Assembly: GCA_005881695.1 (NCBI GenBank)
Contig: VBBT01000107.1
Coordinates: 1 to 60,123 of the forward strand
Length of the DNA: 60,123 nt
Reading direction: 5' to 3'
Origin: Candidatus Bathyarchaeota archaeon
GTDB lineage: Archaea; Thermoproteota; Bathyarchaeia; 40CM-2-53-6
The translations under genes were made by a program, and so were the position numbers. Below, piece after piece: positions 37,186 through 46,075 of this stretch. The first letter of the stretch is position 1. The number at the start of each line of letters is the position of its first letter. The notes beneath the pieces are model-generated. The model saw only the letters and a program-made list of their open reading frames with translations. It was not told the DNA's origin and ran no database searches.

Positions 37186-37815
37186 ATGTCCATGTCGCGC
37201 AAAGTGCGAGATTACTTCGAACTCGTTTCTCCTCAATGGGACGTGATGAGAAAGAGCTTCTATGGCGAAGAGGTACGGGACGCTGTGTTAAACGCGGCTC
37301 GAATCAGTCCCGACGACACCGTTCTAGACGTAGGCGCTGGAACAGGGTTTCTGACGGAAGCAGCTGCTATGGTCGCACGAAAAGTCATCGCCCTCGACTT
37401 CTCAAGGGGGATGAGTGATGAAGCAATTGCGAAACTGGGGAAAGGAAAAGTGGAATTTCGGATTGGAAATGTGGAACGTATGCAGTTGCAAGATTCATCT
37501 GTCAATGTTGTAATCGGCAACATGGTATTGCACCACTGCCCACACCCAAGGGCGGCGGTCGGGGAGATGTCGAGAGTGCTCAAACCGGGAGGGAGAATCG
37601 CGTTCTCCGACCTCCAAGAACATAGCCACGAGTGGCTTCGGAAAGAACACGCGGACCTGTGGCTTGGGTTCAAGATGGAGGACATTGCTGTCATGTTGAA
37701 AGACAACGGACTAGAGAAGGTAAGCGTTGACGCGTTGTCTTCCTGCTGCTCCAGCACGCAAGAAGAAGCGGTAAAGATTCCTATGTTTCTAGCGTCCGCT
37801 CAGAAACGAGATTGA
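37186..37815 (+). CDS. SAM-dependent methyltransferase (UbiE-like)
   Basis: DTVLDVGAGTGFLTEAAAMVARKVIALDFSRGMSDEA...IGNMVLHHCPHPRAAVGEMSRVLKPGGRIAFSDL. Confidence 0.88.
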   Translation: MSMSRKVRDYFELVSPQWDVMRKSFYGEEVRDAVLNAARISPDDTVLDVGAGTGFLTEAAAMVARKVIALDFSRGMSDEAIAKLGKGKVEFRIGNVERMQLQDSSVNVVIGNMVLHHCPHPRAAVGEMSRVLKPGGRIAFSDLQEHSHEWLRKEHADLWLGFKMEDIAVMLKDNGLEKVSVDALSSCCSSTQEEAVKIPMFLASAQKRD

Positions 37816-37851
37816 TGGAGCGGGAGTCTTTCGGCTGCCTGTTCGACGGCC

Positions 37852-38250
37852 TTAGTGGGCTAGTTTTCGTGGATGGGCTAGCGTTCTAGGAGCATGGGTA
37901 AGAGGTTTGAACCTGTTCTTCTCGTCGACAAAGACGATTTTCGGATTCCATTGTTCGGCCTCTTTCTCATTCATCGATACGAATGCTGTGATGATGATCT
38001 CGTCCCCCGGCTGTACTTTGCGGGCAGCCGCTCCGTTGAGCGCGATAGTTCCGCTTCGCGGGTCAGCAGGGAGTGCGTAGGTGGAGAACCTCTCGCCGGT
38101 TGTAATACTCCAGATATCGACCTTCTCGAAGGGGAGAATGCCAGCAGCCTCCATCAGGGACGAGTCTATCTCGATGCTTCCCTCGTAGTTGAGATCGGAG
38201 CCCGTCACTCGCGCCCTGTGAATCTTGCCCTTGAGCATTCTCAGTTGCAA
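37852..38250 (-). CDS. panD: Aspartate 1-decarboxylase (pyruvoyl type)
   Basis: MLKGKIHRARVTGSDLNYEGSIEIDSSLMEAAGILPFEKVDIWSITTGERFSTYAL...GTIALNGAAARKVQPGDEIIITAF; G-S self-cleavage site. Confidence 0.9.
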   Translation of the reverse strand: MQLRMLKGKIHRARVTGSDLNYEGSIEIDSSLMEAAGILPFEKVDIWSITTGERFSTYALPADPRSGTIALNGAAARKVQPGDEIIITAFVSMNEKEAEQWNPKIVFVDEKNRFKPLTHAPRTLAHPRKLAH

Positions 38251-38412
38251 TCCTGCTCTTTTCCTGCCTTTTTCCTACTAAGACCCCTGTGACTCGCTAG
38301 ATTTGAACCGGGGCTACTGTCTCTCTAGAGAACTAAAGAGAAACACGTGTGCACTCGACTTTACGTGTTCTCGTTAAGTATAGATGACTAAGTTGATGGT
38401 AGAGTTAAGGCA

Positions 38413-39000
38413 ATGAAGATGCCACGGGACCCCGCGGACATCGTCCTCAAAGAAATCGAGGCTATCGGCGAGCGTTCGTTTATCCCATCTATCGGACCCG
38501 TCAAGGGAAAGATACTCGCGGAAATAGTCAAGAAGACTAAGCCAAAGCGAATTCTAGAAGTCGGAGCCCTCTATGGTTACTCGGCCATACTGATGGCCAA
38601 GAACTCGCCCCCTGGAGTTGAGATCGTCTCGGTCGAGAAGGACCCGGAACATGTGCGCATAGCCAAGAAGAACATCAAGCGGGCAAACATGGAAGAGAAG
38701 ATCACGATGGTAGAAGGAGATGGAAGAACAGAATTGCAGAAGCTCTCTGGAAGCTTTGATCTGGTCTTCTTAGACGCGGAGAAGACGCAATACCTCGCCT
38801 ATCTGAAAGCGGTCGAGAGGAATCTTCACAAGGGCAGCGTCGTCGTCGCCGACAACGTGGGCATATTCAAGGATCAGATGCAAGACTATCTGGAGTATGT
38901 TCGGAACAAGGGTCCCTACAAGAGCCGGACAGTGGAAACCCTCCTGGAATTCTCAGACAATACAAAAGACGCTATGGAGATAAGCGAGAAACTAGTCTAG
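38413..39000 (+). CDS. O-methyltransferase (COMT-like)
   Basis: ILEVGALYGYSAILMAKNSPPGVEIVSVEKDPEHVRIAKKNIKRANM...FDLVFLDAEKTQYLAYLKAVERNLHKGSVVVADNV. Confidence 0.88.
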   Translation: MKMPRDPADIVLKEIEAIGERSFIPSIGPVKGKILAEIVKKTKPKRILEVGALYGYSAILMAKNSPPGVEIVSVEKDPEHVRIAKKNIKRANMEEKITMVEGDGRTELQKLSGSFDLVFLDAEKTQYLAYLKAVERNLHKGSVVVADNVGIFKDQMQDYLEYVRNKGPYKSRTVETLLEFSDNTKDAMEISEKLV

Positions 39001-39232
39001 TCTTCCTGGGACCTAGGGGCGATGGTGAGGAGCTAACGGGATTTGTCTTCTCGTTCAGCTGGGCACTATTCATCGTATTTGAAAAGGTGACACTGCTGAT
39101 GCCATGGCCACTCAAGCATTTTCTGATCGGCCAGTTCCCTGGCGAGTTTGAGGCACAACGTCGAGTTATGAGGCTGAGAAACGAAGAAGCGTTGGTTTGA
39201 ACGAGTTGGGGTCCGCGGAGGACTGCTTTCTT

Positions 39233-39973
39233 CTAGAATCGTTCTTTGTCTCGGAGGACGTTGCAGTATCTGGACACGAACCTGCTTATTTCTCCGGTAA
39301 CTGGGTCGTAGCTGTGTCGTTCCGCATGGCCAATATCACGGCCATAGACGTGAATGCTCGTTGTTGGTTTCCCCGAAATATTGTCGACTCTATGGATGCC
39401 ACGGTTGCCTAGAACTGTCACGTGTCCCTTCGTGTTGATCTTCTCGCTGACCTTCTCGATTTTCGCGATCTTGGGATTCGATCCATCATTTGTTCTGCGG
39501 AACAGTGCTTCCCTCTCTTCGCCATCATAGACCCCGATAAGCGCCCATGTCAGATGGTCGTGGATTGGAGTCGTCTGGCCAGGATGCCAGACTCCTCCGA
39601 CCATGGAGAACCTCTCGTCCCTTGGCATATGGATCAGGTTCATCGCGAACCTGTCCTTTCTAGGGGCGAACGCCTCGGCCGGAACTGATCCGGGGCTCCG
39701 AACGAGCTTCTCGAGGAGCGGTTTGATCCATCTCAGAACTTCTGACTCATTTGGGCATTTCCGGACGCAGGTGTCAACGTCCCTGGCGAACTGGCTGGTC
39801 GAGTATTGCTCTGTTTGCATCAATGGAGATTTCAGGAATCGATTACTAATAGCCTTGGTGTCCAATCGGCTTGATGAGACGGCAAATGGTGTTCCTAATG
39901 GTCGGAGCGCAATTCTACGGGTGACGTTCTCGGAAGTCGTCTGGAACAGAAAGCAATAAGTCAATTCCCGCAT
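39233..39973 (-). CDS. Cysteine dioxygenase-like cupin
   Basis: GGVWHPGQTTPIHDHLTWALIGVYDGEEREALF...GNRGIHRVDNISGKPTTSIHVYGRDIG. Confidence 0.75.
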   Translation of the reverse strand: MRELTYCFLFQTTSENVTRRIALRPLGTPFAVSSSRLDTKAISNRFLKSPLMQTEQYSTSQFARDVDTCVRKCPNESEVLRWIKPLLEKLVRSPGSVPAEAFAPRKDRFAMNLIHMPRDERFSMVGGVWHPGQTTPIHDHLTWALIGVYDGEEREALFRRTNDGSNPKIAKIEKVSEKINTKGHVTVLGNRGIHRVDNISGKPTTSIHVYGRDIGHAERHSYDPVTGEISRFVSRYCNVLRDKERF

Positions 39974-39984
39974 GGTTATTCTCC

Positions 39985-41175
39985 GTGAAGCTCGACAAAG
40001 TCCCCCTAAAGATGGAATTTCTCAGGAAGAAGCTGAAGTGGATTCAGCAGACGATGAGGGAACAGGGAATAGACATCTGGATTACATTCACGCGGGAAGG
40101 GAACGAAGATCCACTAGCTCAGGATCTGAGATTCAGTGATCTAACGTGGAGGTCCGCAGCAATAATCGACCAAGATGGAACGAAGACCGCTGTAGTCGGA
40201 AGCCTGGAAGTCGATACGATCAAACAGAACAAGTTCTACGACGAGGTAGTTGGCTACACGACCGAAGGTGCAGCTCCTAAGCTGAAACAGATCATCGGAA
40301 GAAGGAAACCGAAGAGCATCGCAGTTAACACAAGTTACGACGAGGGTGCTGCAGATGGCCTGACGAGCGGCATGGAAGCGTATCTCAAACGGGCTATGAA
40401 GGGATATTCCAAACGGTTCGTATCAGGGGAGGACTTGGCTATTGCGTTGCGTGCGAGGCTCGTTCCTGAGGAAGTAGAACTGGTAAAGAAGGCGATTGTT
40501 GAGTGCGAAAAGATCTACGATGGTGTTGAAGATGCTATCAGGCCGGGTAAGAGGGATAAGTATGTCCACGAGTTCGCCCACAAACTTGTCGCTGAAAAGG
40601 GCCTATCCACAGCTTGGGCCTATGACCGCTGTCCGTCGGTGAATGTCGCTGGCAATCCGATGGGACATATAGGCTATCACAACGCAATTATTAGAAACGG
40701 TGATTTCGTCAAGCTCGACTTCGGAGTCAACTATGAGGGCTACTGCAGCGACATCCAGCGAGTCTATTTCGTCGGGCCTGGAAACATTCCGAACTCTGTG
40801 AAACGAATGTTCGAGACCGCAAGGGCTGCAAACGATGCCGCTCTCGCAGCGCTAAAGCCCGGAACCATAGGATACCAAGTCGATAGTGCTGGCAGAAAGC
40901 TGATAGTCAAGAAAGGGTATCCTGAGTACAAGCATGCCTTGGGACACGTTTTGGGCCGGAGCACCCATGAGATCGGGCCCCTGCTCGGTCCCAGATGGCC
41001 GAACCGGTATGGTAAGCAGGTGGAGAAGTCGGTTCAGAAAGACATGGTCTTCACGATCGAACCTTCAGTAACAAGCAAGCTCGGGACTTGCAACCTGGAG
41101 CAGGATGTCTTAGTCACTGCAGGCGGCTACCAACAACTATCTAAGCCACAGGAAGACATAATCAGGGTGGGATGA
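39985..41175 (+). CDS. M24 family aminopeptidase (Xaa-Pro/creatinase-like)
   Basis: GHIGYHNAIIRNGDFVKLDFGVNYEGYCSDIQRVYFVG...HALGHVLGRSTHEIGPLLGPRW...MVFTIEPSV. Ends with TGA at 41173-41175. Confidence 0.88.
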   Translation: MKLDKVPLKMEFLRKKLKWIQQTMREQGIDIWITFTREGNEDPLAQDLRFSDLTWRSAAIIDQDGTKTAVVGSLEVDTIKQNKFYDEVVGYTTEGAAPKLKQIIGRRKPKSIAVNTSYDEGAADGLTSGMEAYLKRAMKGYSKRFVSGEDLAIALRARLVPEEVELVKKAIVECEKIYDGVEDAIRPGKRDKYVHEFAHKLVAEKGLSTAWAYDRCPSVNVAGNPMGHIGYHNAIIRNGDFVKLDFGVNYEGYCSDIQRVYFVGPGNIPNSVKRMFETARAANDAALAALKPGTIGYQVDSAGRKLIVKKGYPEYKHALGHVLGRSTHEIGPLLGPRWPNRYGKQVEKSVQKDMVFTIEPSVTSKLGTCNLEQDVLVTAGGYQQLSKPQEDIIRVG

Positions 41176-41355
41176 CGCTCGGAACCGATTAAGACGTTAG
41201 AGCAGACAACTCACACCTGTCCGGTCTGTGGGACTACGGGACCCTGTACTCGTTCATCTGGGGAAACGGACGAGTTTAGGTATCACAACTGCCACGTCTG
41301 CGGGTCCACTTGGAAGGAGCAGAAAAGCTCGTCTAAGCCCAAATCAGACAAGTAA
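41176..41355 (+). CDS. Zn-ribbon ORF in frame directly after the M24 peptidase TGA; no canonical start
   Basis: RSEPIKTLEQTTHTCPVCGTTGPCTRSSGETDEFRYHNCHVCGSTWKEQKSSSKPKSDK*; strongly similar to minus ORF 29214..29411. Confidence 0.6.
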   Translation, partial: RSEPIKTLEQTTHTCPVCGTTGPCTRSSGETDEFRYHNCHVCGSTWKEQKSSSKPKSDK

Positions 41356-41398
41356 CGATTGACTGGCCCGTCTCCTACTCTTCACGTCTTGATGCAGG

Positions 41399-42073
41399 CT
41401 ATAGCTTCCAGAAGTCTCCTTTCAGACCCATTGAATTCATGTAAATGTTGAGTTCATCCTTAGTCGGCCTCGCGTAATCAAGCTTCATCTTGTATTGGTA
41501 CAGGGGGATGCTCAGCTTTATCGCCTGATCAATGCTGAGCGTCTTTCCGGTTTGTCCCGGATGTTTCTCCTGCCACTCCTCCTGGTCTCTCTTTGAGCTG
41601 AAGAAGATCATGTTGTTTGAACACGTGTTGACCACGTTCTCCCACCACTTTGAGGCAGGTACACCGATGAATATGATCGGCTCTTTTGGTTTTGATGATA
41701 CAATCTTGTTCTTGCTCAATTGTATCTTGATCTTCTCTGCGCAGTGGTGGCAGAATGAATCAACTGTCGTGTCTTCGCCTAGCATCACATGAAAAGCGAT
41801 AGCGTCCCAGGCACAATTGGCGAAGTACTTCTTGTTGGATACGAATACCCCGAACGGAGAGGCGATACTCGAGAAAGGGTGAGCCATTAGTATCCTCTGG
41901 GACCCAGCCAACAGAACCAGTAGATGACTGTCATGGAGCTCCTTCAAGACCCCGAAGGCAGCCACTCTGTCCAGCTCAAACCGTGCCATTATTTCCTCTA
42001 GAACTGGTGGACGCGAATATTCTAGAAACCGATCGAAAACAAATTTCCTTACTGTCTTAGAGAGGGCCGACAA
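41399..42073 (-). CDS. Alkylmercury lyase (MerB)-like protein
   Basis: RPPVLEEIMARFELDRVAAFGVLKELHDSHLLVLLAGSQRILMAHPFSSIASPFGVF...FANCAWDAIAF...VPASKWWENVVNTCSNNMIFFSS; CxxD and downstream Cys match the MerB catalytic pattern. Confidence 0.75.
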   Translation of the reverse strand: MSALSKTVRKFVFDRFLEYSRPPVLEEIMARFELDRVAAFGVLKELHDSHLLVLLAGSQRILMAHPFSSIASPFGVFVSNKKYFANCAWDAIAFHVMLGEDTTVDSFCHHCAEKIKIQLSKNKIVSSKPKEPIIFIGVPASKWWENVVNTCSNNMIFFSSKRDQEEWQEKHPGQTGKTLSIDQAIKLSIPLYQYKMKLDYARPTKDELNIYMNSMGLKGDFWKL

Positions 42074-42230
42074 GTCTGGCCCGTCTCATCTTCGGGGGTT
42101 AATTAGACATGCAAACTATGTCGGAAGTCGTTGTCTACTCGGACTGTGGAGGATATTCTCTTTCCTAAGAAAACGAGAGCGTAATGGAGAAGCTCGTTTT
42201 TAACTCGTTTTGATGCTAGCCTGTCTGGAT

Positions 42231-42563
42231 CTAGTTCGGGTCTGCTACGGCTGCGGGCGGATGCTTGCCTTTGGCGTGGAGGAAGAGGTGCTTGGCGGAC
42301 TTGTACGTATGACCCGCCGACAATGAGACCAGGCTGGTAAAGACCCAGAAGAAGGGGACGCCTTGAATGGTAATGTTCTTGACCTGATACTGGTAAACGC
42401 CTTGGACCCCAACACTTGTTTCCGTGATACTTGTTACTGGAGGCGTGGTAAGGAAGACGAAGAGAAGGAGGAGCGTACTGGCAAAGCCTACGAGCGATAC
42501 GAGGCTCATCAATGACTCGACCACTCTCTCGAACCTTACCAGAAAGCCCATGGCAGAGCCCAC
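42231..42563 (-). CDS. Small membrane protein
   Basis: Two hydrophobic segments; 110 aa. Confidence 0.45.
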   Translation of the reverse strand: MGSAMGFLVRFERVVESLMSLVSLVGFASTLLLLFVFLTTPPVTSITETSVGVQGVYQYQVKNITIQGVPFFWVFTSLVSLSAGHTYKSAKHLFLHAKGKHPPAAVADPN

Positions 42564-42702
42564 TTGGAGCCGTCCCAGAAATAATCGAGATGTTACCCAA
42601 CAGGGTTAGTCGGATGCACTCCTCCATACCTATGCTTGGACATATTTGATGGAGGTACGGAGTTGACAGGACCAGACAGCACGATCTTCAAACACTTCTT
42701 TT

Positions 42703-42764
42703 CTGTAACTTTTGTTCTTACGTAACTTTTCTTTTTCTGTAACTATTTTCTTCTGCTAACTATT
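42703..42764. repeat. T-rich degenerate tandem repeat (TAACTnTTnTTCT-like)
   Basis: ctgtaacttttgttcttacgtaacttttctttttctgtaactattttcttctgctaactatt: four copies of TAACT(T/A)TT about 16-21 nt apart. Confidence 0.6.
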
Positions 42765-42768
42765 ATGT

Positions 42769-42785
42769 GACCACCCGGGGTGGTC
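42769..42785. promoter_or_regulatory. Perfect GC-rich palindrome GACCACCC-G-GGGTGGTC
   Basis: 17-nt inverted repeat directly after the T-rich repeat tract. Confidence 0.5.
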
Positions 42786-42856
42786 GATTTTCGCGCGCCC
42801 CGCCCTCCATGAAAACGCCCAGGTCCACCCAGATACCCGTGCGCGAGGAGACCCCT

Positions 42857-43966
42857 TCAGTCGTGTCCTCTAAGCACCCTAAGGGCATTCAGGGTCACCC
42901 AAGGGTTGGCCTTGCCGACCTCGCCTAGGCTTGCGTATATGTTCGGAACCTCCACTACCTTTCCTGCGCTCTTGTAGATGTTGGAGAGGTCAACGCCTTC
43001 TTCCTGCACAGAATGCCATTGTCCCGTCTTCTGATCTTTCACGAAATTCCGTCGTAAAGCGCGAAGGTATGTGGCTTCCATCGGCCAGGTCCCGTCCGGC
43101 AACCGTTTCGACAATAACAACTCCCGAGCATCCTTCGTCCTTTCATCTCGACCGAAACCCAGCGCTGTGACTACGCGCAAGCCCTGCAGGACGTCGTAGA
43201 AGTAGAACAGAGGAAAATGCAGTTGCGTCCATTCCGGGCGAATCACCTTGTCGGACGTATCGCTCTTGAATAGCCGGTGCATAAGCATGAATTCCACGCC
43301 TCTTTCCACCGCTTCCCGTCCGCCACGCGGCCACTTCTGGGGATCAAGAGAAGAAAACGCCCACAACGGCTCTATCGTCGACATGAACGAACTATGGTGA
43401 ACAGCCCCGCCATCTCGTTTCTCAGTCTCGCAGTTCCATCCTCCATCATCGCGCTGGTACTTCACAAGCCAGTCAAACATCTCTCGCACGCGGGGATCAT
43501 TCTCAAACCCGAACTCTGCAAGCGTCCGTGCCATGTTGCCGGTTACACAGGGCTCCCAGACCAAACGCCAACCTCGCAAATCCTCATCAGGATACTTTGG
43601 CGCCGGCCAAGAACGATCCTGCTCGTCCATGACTTTTAGGAAATACTCGCACCCTCTCTTGATCGAGGGATTCGACCCTGGAACACCCAGTTCAGCCAAC
43701 AATATCAGCGCCCAGACCGTTGCACTCCACTTGGGCCAGTACACGTCTTCCCCATCACCCCAGTACCCTGCCGGGTGTTGTTCTTTCAAGTACTCGGCTA
43801 CCGGACTCCAAGTTGCAATATCATTCAAGGCTGAGACAACTTCGGTATCGCTCCCGGACCCTCCAAGAATATCCTTGAGCGTCCAGTATCGAATGCCTGG
43901 ATTCTCATTCTTTAGGAGCAAGGCGACAGCCTGGTCCCACTTTGCGACCTCGACAGTACTAGCCAA
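42857..43966 (-). CDS. Prenyltransferase/terpene-cyclase-like alpha-toroid repeat protein
   Basis: QHPAGYWGDGEDVYWPKWSATVWALILLAELG...WLVKYQRDDGGWNCETEKRDGG...RLPDGTWPMEATY. Confidence 0.75.
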   Translation of the reverse strand: MASTVEVAKWDQAVALLLKNENPGIRYWTLKDILGGSGSDTEVVSALNDIATWSPVAEYLKEQHPAGYWGDGEDVYWPKWSATVWALILLAELGVPGSNPSIKRGCEYFLKVMDEQDRSWPAPKYPDEDLRGWRLVWEPCVTGNMARTLAEFGFENDPRVREMFDWLVKYQRDDGGWNCETEKRDGGAVHHSSFMSTIEPLWAFSSLDPQKWPRGGREAVERGVEFMLMHRLFKSDTSDKVIRPEWTQLHFPLFYFYDVLQGLRVVTALGFGRDERTKDARELLLSKRLPDGTWPMEATYLRALRRNFVKDQKTGQWHSVQEEGVDLSNIYKSAGKVVEVPNIYASLGEVGKANPWVTLNALRVLRGHD

Positions 43967-44081
43967 TAAGGTGAAACTCCGTTAGAGGGAACGGTTAGCG
44001 TCCCACCAATTAAAGCGAACTCTACAAACTCTTGTCGGAGCTAACGATGCAATCAGGAACTAGCCAAATGATGTAAGGGGG

Positions 44082-45029
44082 TTAGGCCGAGTATTTCTGG
44101 TAGAACTCTTCAAGTTCCTTCCGGGTTGGGCTTCCTCTGGTCTCTGGCCTACCGGCCTTGAAGGCTGCTGCCATGTTTCCATGCTTGAGCGCCTCGATGT
44201 CGGCAAGACCTAGGACCTTGTAGGCTGCGAACGCCCCGACAAATGCATCTCCGCACCCGGTCGTGTTAACGATCTTCCGTCCCATCTTTGCCAGGTTGAC
44301 ACTCTTCATCTTCAACTGCTTCCCCTTATCATAAAACGCGAACCCTTTACTTCCTAATGTGACGAGAATCTTCATCTTTGGCGCGACCTTGTTGAAGGCG
44401 ACGACAGACTCCGCTAGAGAGCGAGTACCAGCAAAGGCCAGCGCCTCATGCTCGTTCAAGACTAGATAGTCCAAGCCCTCCATTTCCCCTCTGAATTCTT
44501 CCATTCCGAATCTTGTCAAAACACCTGGATGCCAGAGAACCGTTCGTCGGAGGCGGCGTCCTTCCGACAGGATTCTTCCGGCTACATGGCGTGGCGGGTC
44601 AATGACGACCATCATCTGGCAATTGCCGAAGAGATTCTGGACCTCTGGGAGCATGATGTGGTCCCGTTTCAGCCCGGCATTCGCGCCGAAATGCGTCTCG
44701 ATATTGTTCCTGCCCTTCTCGTCAACCGTAATGTACGCCTGTCCCGACTCGAGATTGATCAGCGTCTGGACCGCGGAAGTGTCCACCCCATCCTGTTTGA
44801 GAATCGACAGCTGCTTCTTGCCGATCTCATCCTTCCCGATACAGGCTAGCAGGGCCACCTTTCCGTGGCCGAGGATTCGGGATGCGGCAACCGAAACATT
44901 CCCGCCTTTTCCGCCAGGAACTCGGTCGATCTTTTCTACAACCACCTCTTCGCCCGGTCGGGGGAGTCGTTTGACGAAGAGGTTGATGTCCCAGTTGAGG
45001 GCACCTGTCACAACAAGGTCTAGCGGCAA
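44082..45029 (-). CDS. PfkB family carbohydrate/nucleoside kinase
   Basis: VTGALNWDINLFVKRLPRPGEEVVVEKIDRVPGGKGGNVSVAASRIL...VNTTGCGDAFVGAFAAY. Confidence 0.92.
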   Translation of the reverse strand: MPLDLVVTGALNWDINLFVKRLPRPGEEVVVEKIDRVPGGKGGNVSVAASRILGHGKVALLACIGKDEIGKKQLSILKQDGVDTSAVQTLINLESGQAYITVDEKGRNNIETHFGANAGLKRDHIMLPEVQNLFGNCQMMVVIDPPRHVAGRILSEGRRLRRTVLWHPGVLTRFGMEEFRGEMEGLDYLVLNEHEALAFAGTRSLAESVVAFNKVAPKMKILVTLGSKGFAFYDKGKQLKMKSVNLAKMGRKIVNTTGCGDAFVGAFAAYKVLGLADIEALKHGNMAAAFKAGRPETRGSPTRKELEEFYQKYSA

Positions 45030-45090
45030 ACTAAGCCTGCCTCCCTGTTAGACCGGTCAACTCTGCATCTTCGGAATCGAAATTTGCTTT

Positions 45091-45987
45091 TTAGCTCTTC
45101 AACGCAGCCGCTATGACTGGAGCGACAGTCACCTTGCTGATTGGACCGGGATAAGTGTCTGTTCCGATCACCTTTAGCACTCCAGCGGCTTTGATCCGTT
45201 TCAGTGCCCCCTCGGCGAGGACTGGGTGGGTGCAGACCACAAAAATGCGTTTCGCGCCTCCCTTCTTGCAGGCATTCGCAGCCTCCGCGATAGTTCCGCC
45301 TGTGCTGATGATGTCGTCGGCGAAGACCACATCTCGTCCTTTCAACTCAATGTCACCAGCGTCGACTTCAACCTTGGACGAGGTCATCCCTTCTTTTCGG
45401 ACTCGTACCTTACGAAACGCCACATGCTCTGAGTCCAGCTCCTTTGCCACTACGGTAGCCCATTGCTCTGCTTCCTCGTCGGGACCGATCACGATCGGGT
45501 TGCGCGGTTTGAAGTGTTCTCTAGCGTACTTTCCGAGTTCATGCATCGCGGTGAGGTTGTGAGCAGGGATCTTGAAGACTTTGGCGACGTCTCCGAGTCG
45601 GTGAAGGTGACAGTCTATTGTAAAGAACGATGTCGTGCCGGCGGATTCTAGGAGACGGGCTACTGATGCAGAACTGACTGCTTCTCCCGGGTAGAATCGT
45701 GAGTCTTGTCTCGCATATGCGAGGTAGGGTATTACGGCGGTGATGGAGCGGGCTCCCAGGTCCCTGAGTGTATCCGTTAGCAAGAGAAGTTCGAATATGT
45801 TCTCGTCAGGTGTTCGATAGAGAGACTGAATTGCGACAACGTCTTGGTCCTTGACGTTATCGTGGATTCGGAGATATTTTTCGCCGTCAGGAAAACGCTT
45901 CACTTCCAATTGGCCGGCTTCTTGGCCGAGTTCTTTTGCGACTTTCTCTGCGAGGGGTTGGCTTGCGGACCCGCCTAGTATGAGCAT
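45091..45987 (-). CDS. prs: Ribose-phosphate pyrophosphokinase
   Basis: LILGGSASQPLAEKVAKELGQEAGQLEVKRFPDGEKYLRI...YLAYARQDSRFYPGEAVSS...RDVVFADDIISTGGTIAEAANACKKGGA. Confidence 0.95.
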   Translation of the reverse strand: MLILGGSASQPLAEKVAKELGQEAGQLEVKRFPDGEKYLRIHDNVKDQDVVAIQSLYRTPDENIFELLLLTDTLRDLGARSITAVIPYLAYARQDSRFYPGEAVSSASVARLLESAGTTSFFTIDCHLHRLGDVAKVFKIPAHNLTAMHELGKYAREHFKPRNPIVIGPDEEAEQWATVVAKELDSEHVAFRKVRVRKEGMTSSKVEVDAGDIELKGRDVVFADDIISTGGTIAEAANACKKGGAKRIFVVCTHPVLAEGALKRIKAAGVLKVIGTDTYPGPISKVTVAPVIAAALKS

Positions 45988-46075
45988 GGAAGAACCAGAC
46001 CGACCGTGGCGTGCTAATAAAAGTGAGGGCTCAAGCCAATCACATTATAACTGCTGATCAACTCGGTCCTTCCAG

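Noticed and set aside
38288-38320. tRNA T-arm-like string (minus strand GGTTCAAATCTAGCGAGTC)
   Set aside because: The T-stem does not pair (mismatches at two of five positions) and no acceptor, D or anticodon arms could be built around it.
39050-39199. Short plus-frame ORF (…LMPWPLKHFLIGQFPGEFEAQRRVMRLRNEEALV)
   Set aside because: About 33-40 aa with ambiguous start and no recognised motif; not enough support.
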